This document shows positions 62,934-64,000 of a stretch of DNA of 64,000 bases, in pieces. The stretch comes from Candidatus Gastranaerophilales bacterium (GTDB lineage: Bacteria > Cyanobacteriota > Vampirovibrionia > Gastranaerophilales > Gastranaerophilaceae). How positions within the stretch are numbered: the stretch's first letter is position 1; each line of letters starts with the position of its first letter. The translations under genes were made by a program, and so were the position numbers. The notes under the pieces were generated by a model. That model ran no database searches, was not told where the DNA came from, and worked only from the letters and a program-made list of their open reading frames with translations. The stretch covers positions 31,509-95,508 of the forward strand of contig CALUTF010000004.1 of the NCBI GenBank assembly GCA_944323595.1, in the 5' to 3' direction.

Positions 62934-63182
62934 ATGGCTAAAATTGTGCGTTTTAAAAGTAAAAAACAAAAAGCCGGAGAGTGGCTGCAAGATTTGTTTT
63001 CTCAAAAAATTGAGAAAGCAAAATCAATAGCGGTAATTATGGATATGGAAGATGAAGTTGTAACCGCTTATTTGAACGCTGATTTGATGCAGAAATTAAA
63101 CTTAAAGCAGCATTTTGAGTTCGATATTTTAGATCAGTTCTTAGCTCAAAATATGAATAGATATGTGGAATACGTTGAATAA
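62934..63182 (+). CDS. Hypothetical phage protein
   Basis: 82 residues. Basic start (MAKIVRFKSKKQKAGEWLQD), then SIAVIMDMEDEVVTAYLNAD and a helical end. A central IAVIMDMEDEVVTAYLNAD strand-turn-helix is seen, but no family is recognised. Possibly regulatory. Confidence 0.5.
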   Translation: MAKIVRFKSKKQKAGEWLQDLFSQKIEKAKSIAVIMDMEDEVVTAYLNADLMQKLNLKQHFEFDILDQFLAQNMNRYVEYVE

Positions 63183-63199
63183 AGCAAAGGAGATTTATT

Positions 63200-63451
63200 A
63201 TGAAGAAATTAGCAATTTTATTAGCATTCTTATTTTTTTGCGGCGAAAGCGTTTTTGCTGCTGATGTTGATGCGGTTGTTCCTGAACAAAGTGTTGAAAA
63301 TAGTCAGTCATACTTTACTGCAAATATTCAAAAACAACCACAAGAAAAAGGAAGTAAACAAGGTATAAAAAATCATTTTACCTTTTTTACAATTAATATC
63401 AACGTCAACGGTAAGGTTCTTAATTATGCCCTACCAGACGAACAACAGTAA
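63200..63451 (+). CDS. Small secreted protein
   Basis: 83 residues with a clear signal peptide (MKKLAILLAFLFFCGESVFA, cleavage near FAADVDA). The mature part is short, Gln-rich and ends HFTFFTININVNGKVLNYAL. Ribosome binding site AAGGAG. As a late gene it could be a spanin or lysis-linked protein, but no lipobox or other mark supports that. Confidence 0.55.
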   Translation: MKKLAILLAFLFFCGESVFAADVDAVVPEQSVENSQSYFTANIQKQPQEKGSKQGIKNHFTFFTININVNGKVLNYALPDEQQ

Positions 63452-63497
63452 TGGAATAGTTTTTTATTTGAATATTAAATTTTAGAGGAGATTTGCA

Positions 63498-64000
63498 ATG
63501 TGTATGGAATGTTTTGAAAAACTCCCTCGCTTTTATTATAAAGAGAGGGAGTATATAACTTGGCAAGATGATGAATATTGTCGTGTCGGTTTTTCAGAAA
63601 TACCTGATGTAGGCAATAAAGAAATTAATGTTAAGGTGATGTCTAAAGCTGAAATTAAAGCAGCTAAGAAAAAACCTCTATTTCTGAAAAATACAGTTGA
63701 TGTTTGTTTGATTAATAAAGCTAAAAACAAGACATATACTTTTACAATTTATCTTGGATATGAATATGATGGAGCAAGTATATCAAGAATTTTTTGGCGG
63801 CTTGTTGGTTCTAAAGAGAATATTGAATTTAAGGTTGCTGCTTTAATTCATGATGTACTTTGTGAAAACCATCATTATGTTGATAATGATAGATATTTTG
63901 CTGATAGAGTTTTTGAAAAACTTCTTGAGGTTGGAGATGTAGGGCATTTTCGTAGATGGCTTATGTTTCATTCTGTTGATAATTTTCAGAAGTTTTGTGG
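63498..64000 (+). CDS. DUF1353 family protein, 3' end cut by window
   Basis: At least 167 residues from ATG 63498 (GAGGAG upstream), open to the window end. GYEYDGASISRIFWRLVGSK, then AALIHDVLCENHHYVDNDRY and FADRVFEKLLEVG-like segments and WRWLMFHSVDNFQKF-like end are the DUF1353 pattern (conserved DGAS and HD). DUF1353 proteins are common in phage lysis or tail regions; function unknown. The true C-terminus is not visible. Confidence 0.85.
   Translation, partial: MCMECFEKLPRFYYKEREYITWQDDEYCRVGFSEIPDVGNKEINVKVMSKAEIKAAKKKPLFLKNTVDVCLINKAKNKTYTFTIYLGYEYDGASISRIFWRLVGSKENIEFKVAALIHDVLCENHHYVDNDRYFADRVFEKLLEVGDVGHFRRWLMFHSVDNFQKFC

Noticed and set aside
1..64000. CRISPR array
   Set aside because: No regularly spaced short repeats with unique spacers were seen; the ATCA repeats near 34150 and 35900 are single short clusters.

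Overview
The window is AT-rich, low-GC bacterial DNA with short intergenic gaps. It has Gram-negative marks: a lipoprotein with a lipobox, MurQ, and small secreted proteins. Gene content and style (a RicT-like PSP1 protein, a DUF559 cassette, a TRL protein beside a tRNA, small signal-peptide proteins) fit a gut-associated Vampirovibrionia/Melainabacteria bacterium of the Candidatus Gastranaerophilales type. That placement is inference from family recognition, not a computed result.

Bases 1 to about 22,500 are chromosomal. A frameshifted DUF559 gene lies between 35-bp inverted repeats at the left end. Housekeeping genes follow: ribH, murQ, gpsA, a ricT-like gene, an oppF-like ATPase, ybaB-recR, a matrixin-type peptidase, glmU with a DHA2 transporter, glyQ, two tandem amino-acid permeases, pgi, and trxB. 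Several broken genes are interspersed: the DUF559 gene, an ORF remnant at 5.4 kb, a gene split in a poly-A tract at 7.9 kb, and a catalytic-domain-only tyrosine recombinase at 18.5 kb. A three-gene membrane/TPR cluster, a Fic protein and tRNA-Glu(CUC) close this part. The 3' end of the tRNA is repeated in a tandem array of about 163-bp units, followed by a TRL gene.

From the integrase at 23,660 to the right edge the window is one prophage of podovirus type. It is incomplete: the right end is outside the window. A leftward early operon (about 34.1 to 24.7 kb) carries many small, overlapping genes: a ribbon-helix-helix protein, a replication-initiator-like protein, an HNH nuclease, two Dam-type methyltransferases, YopX, ASCH and YfdQ-like proteins, and a candidate excisionase next to the integrase. 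A divergent promoter pair with palindromic operators (34.15-34.26 kb) and an HTH repressor form the lysogeny switch. Two secreted cargo genes with their own terminator follow. An AT-rich, repeat-bearing gap leads into the rightward late operon.

The late operon runs terS, terL, portal, Bbp19-like, scaffold, GP7-like capsid, Bbp16-like cement, T7 gp14-like core protein, tail tubular A and B, T7 gp13-like, an internal protein with an M15-type peptidase, and a 2,897-residue ejected polyvalent protein. The last has two ADP-ribosyltransferase-like domains and an HEFAH metallopeptidase motif. The order matches the Bordetella phage BPP-1 plan.

The late operon ends in a complete diversity-generating retroelement (DGR): a tail fibre with a variable repeat (59,791-59,912), an Avd-like gene, a template repeat (60,519-60,640) and a reverse transcriptase. 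All 11 differences between template and variable repeat fall at template adenines. Together these describe a temperate podovirus that varies its host-binding fibre by mutagenic retrohoming and probably injects a multi-domain effector with its DNA.
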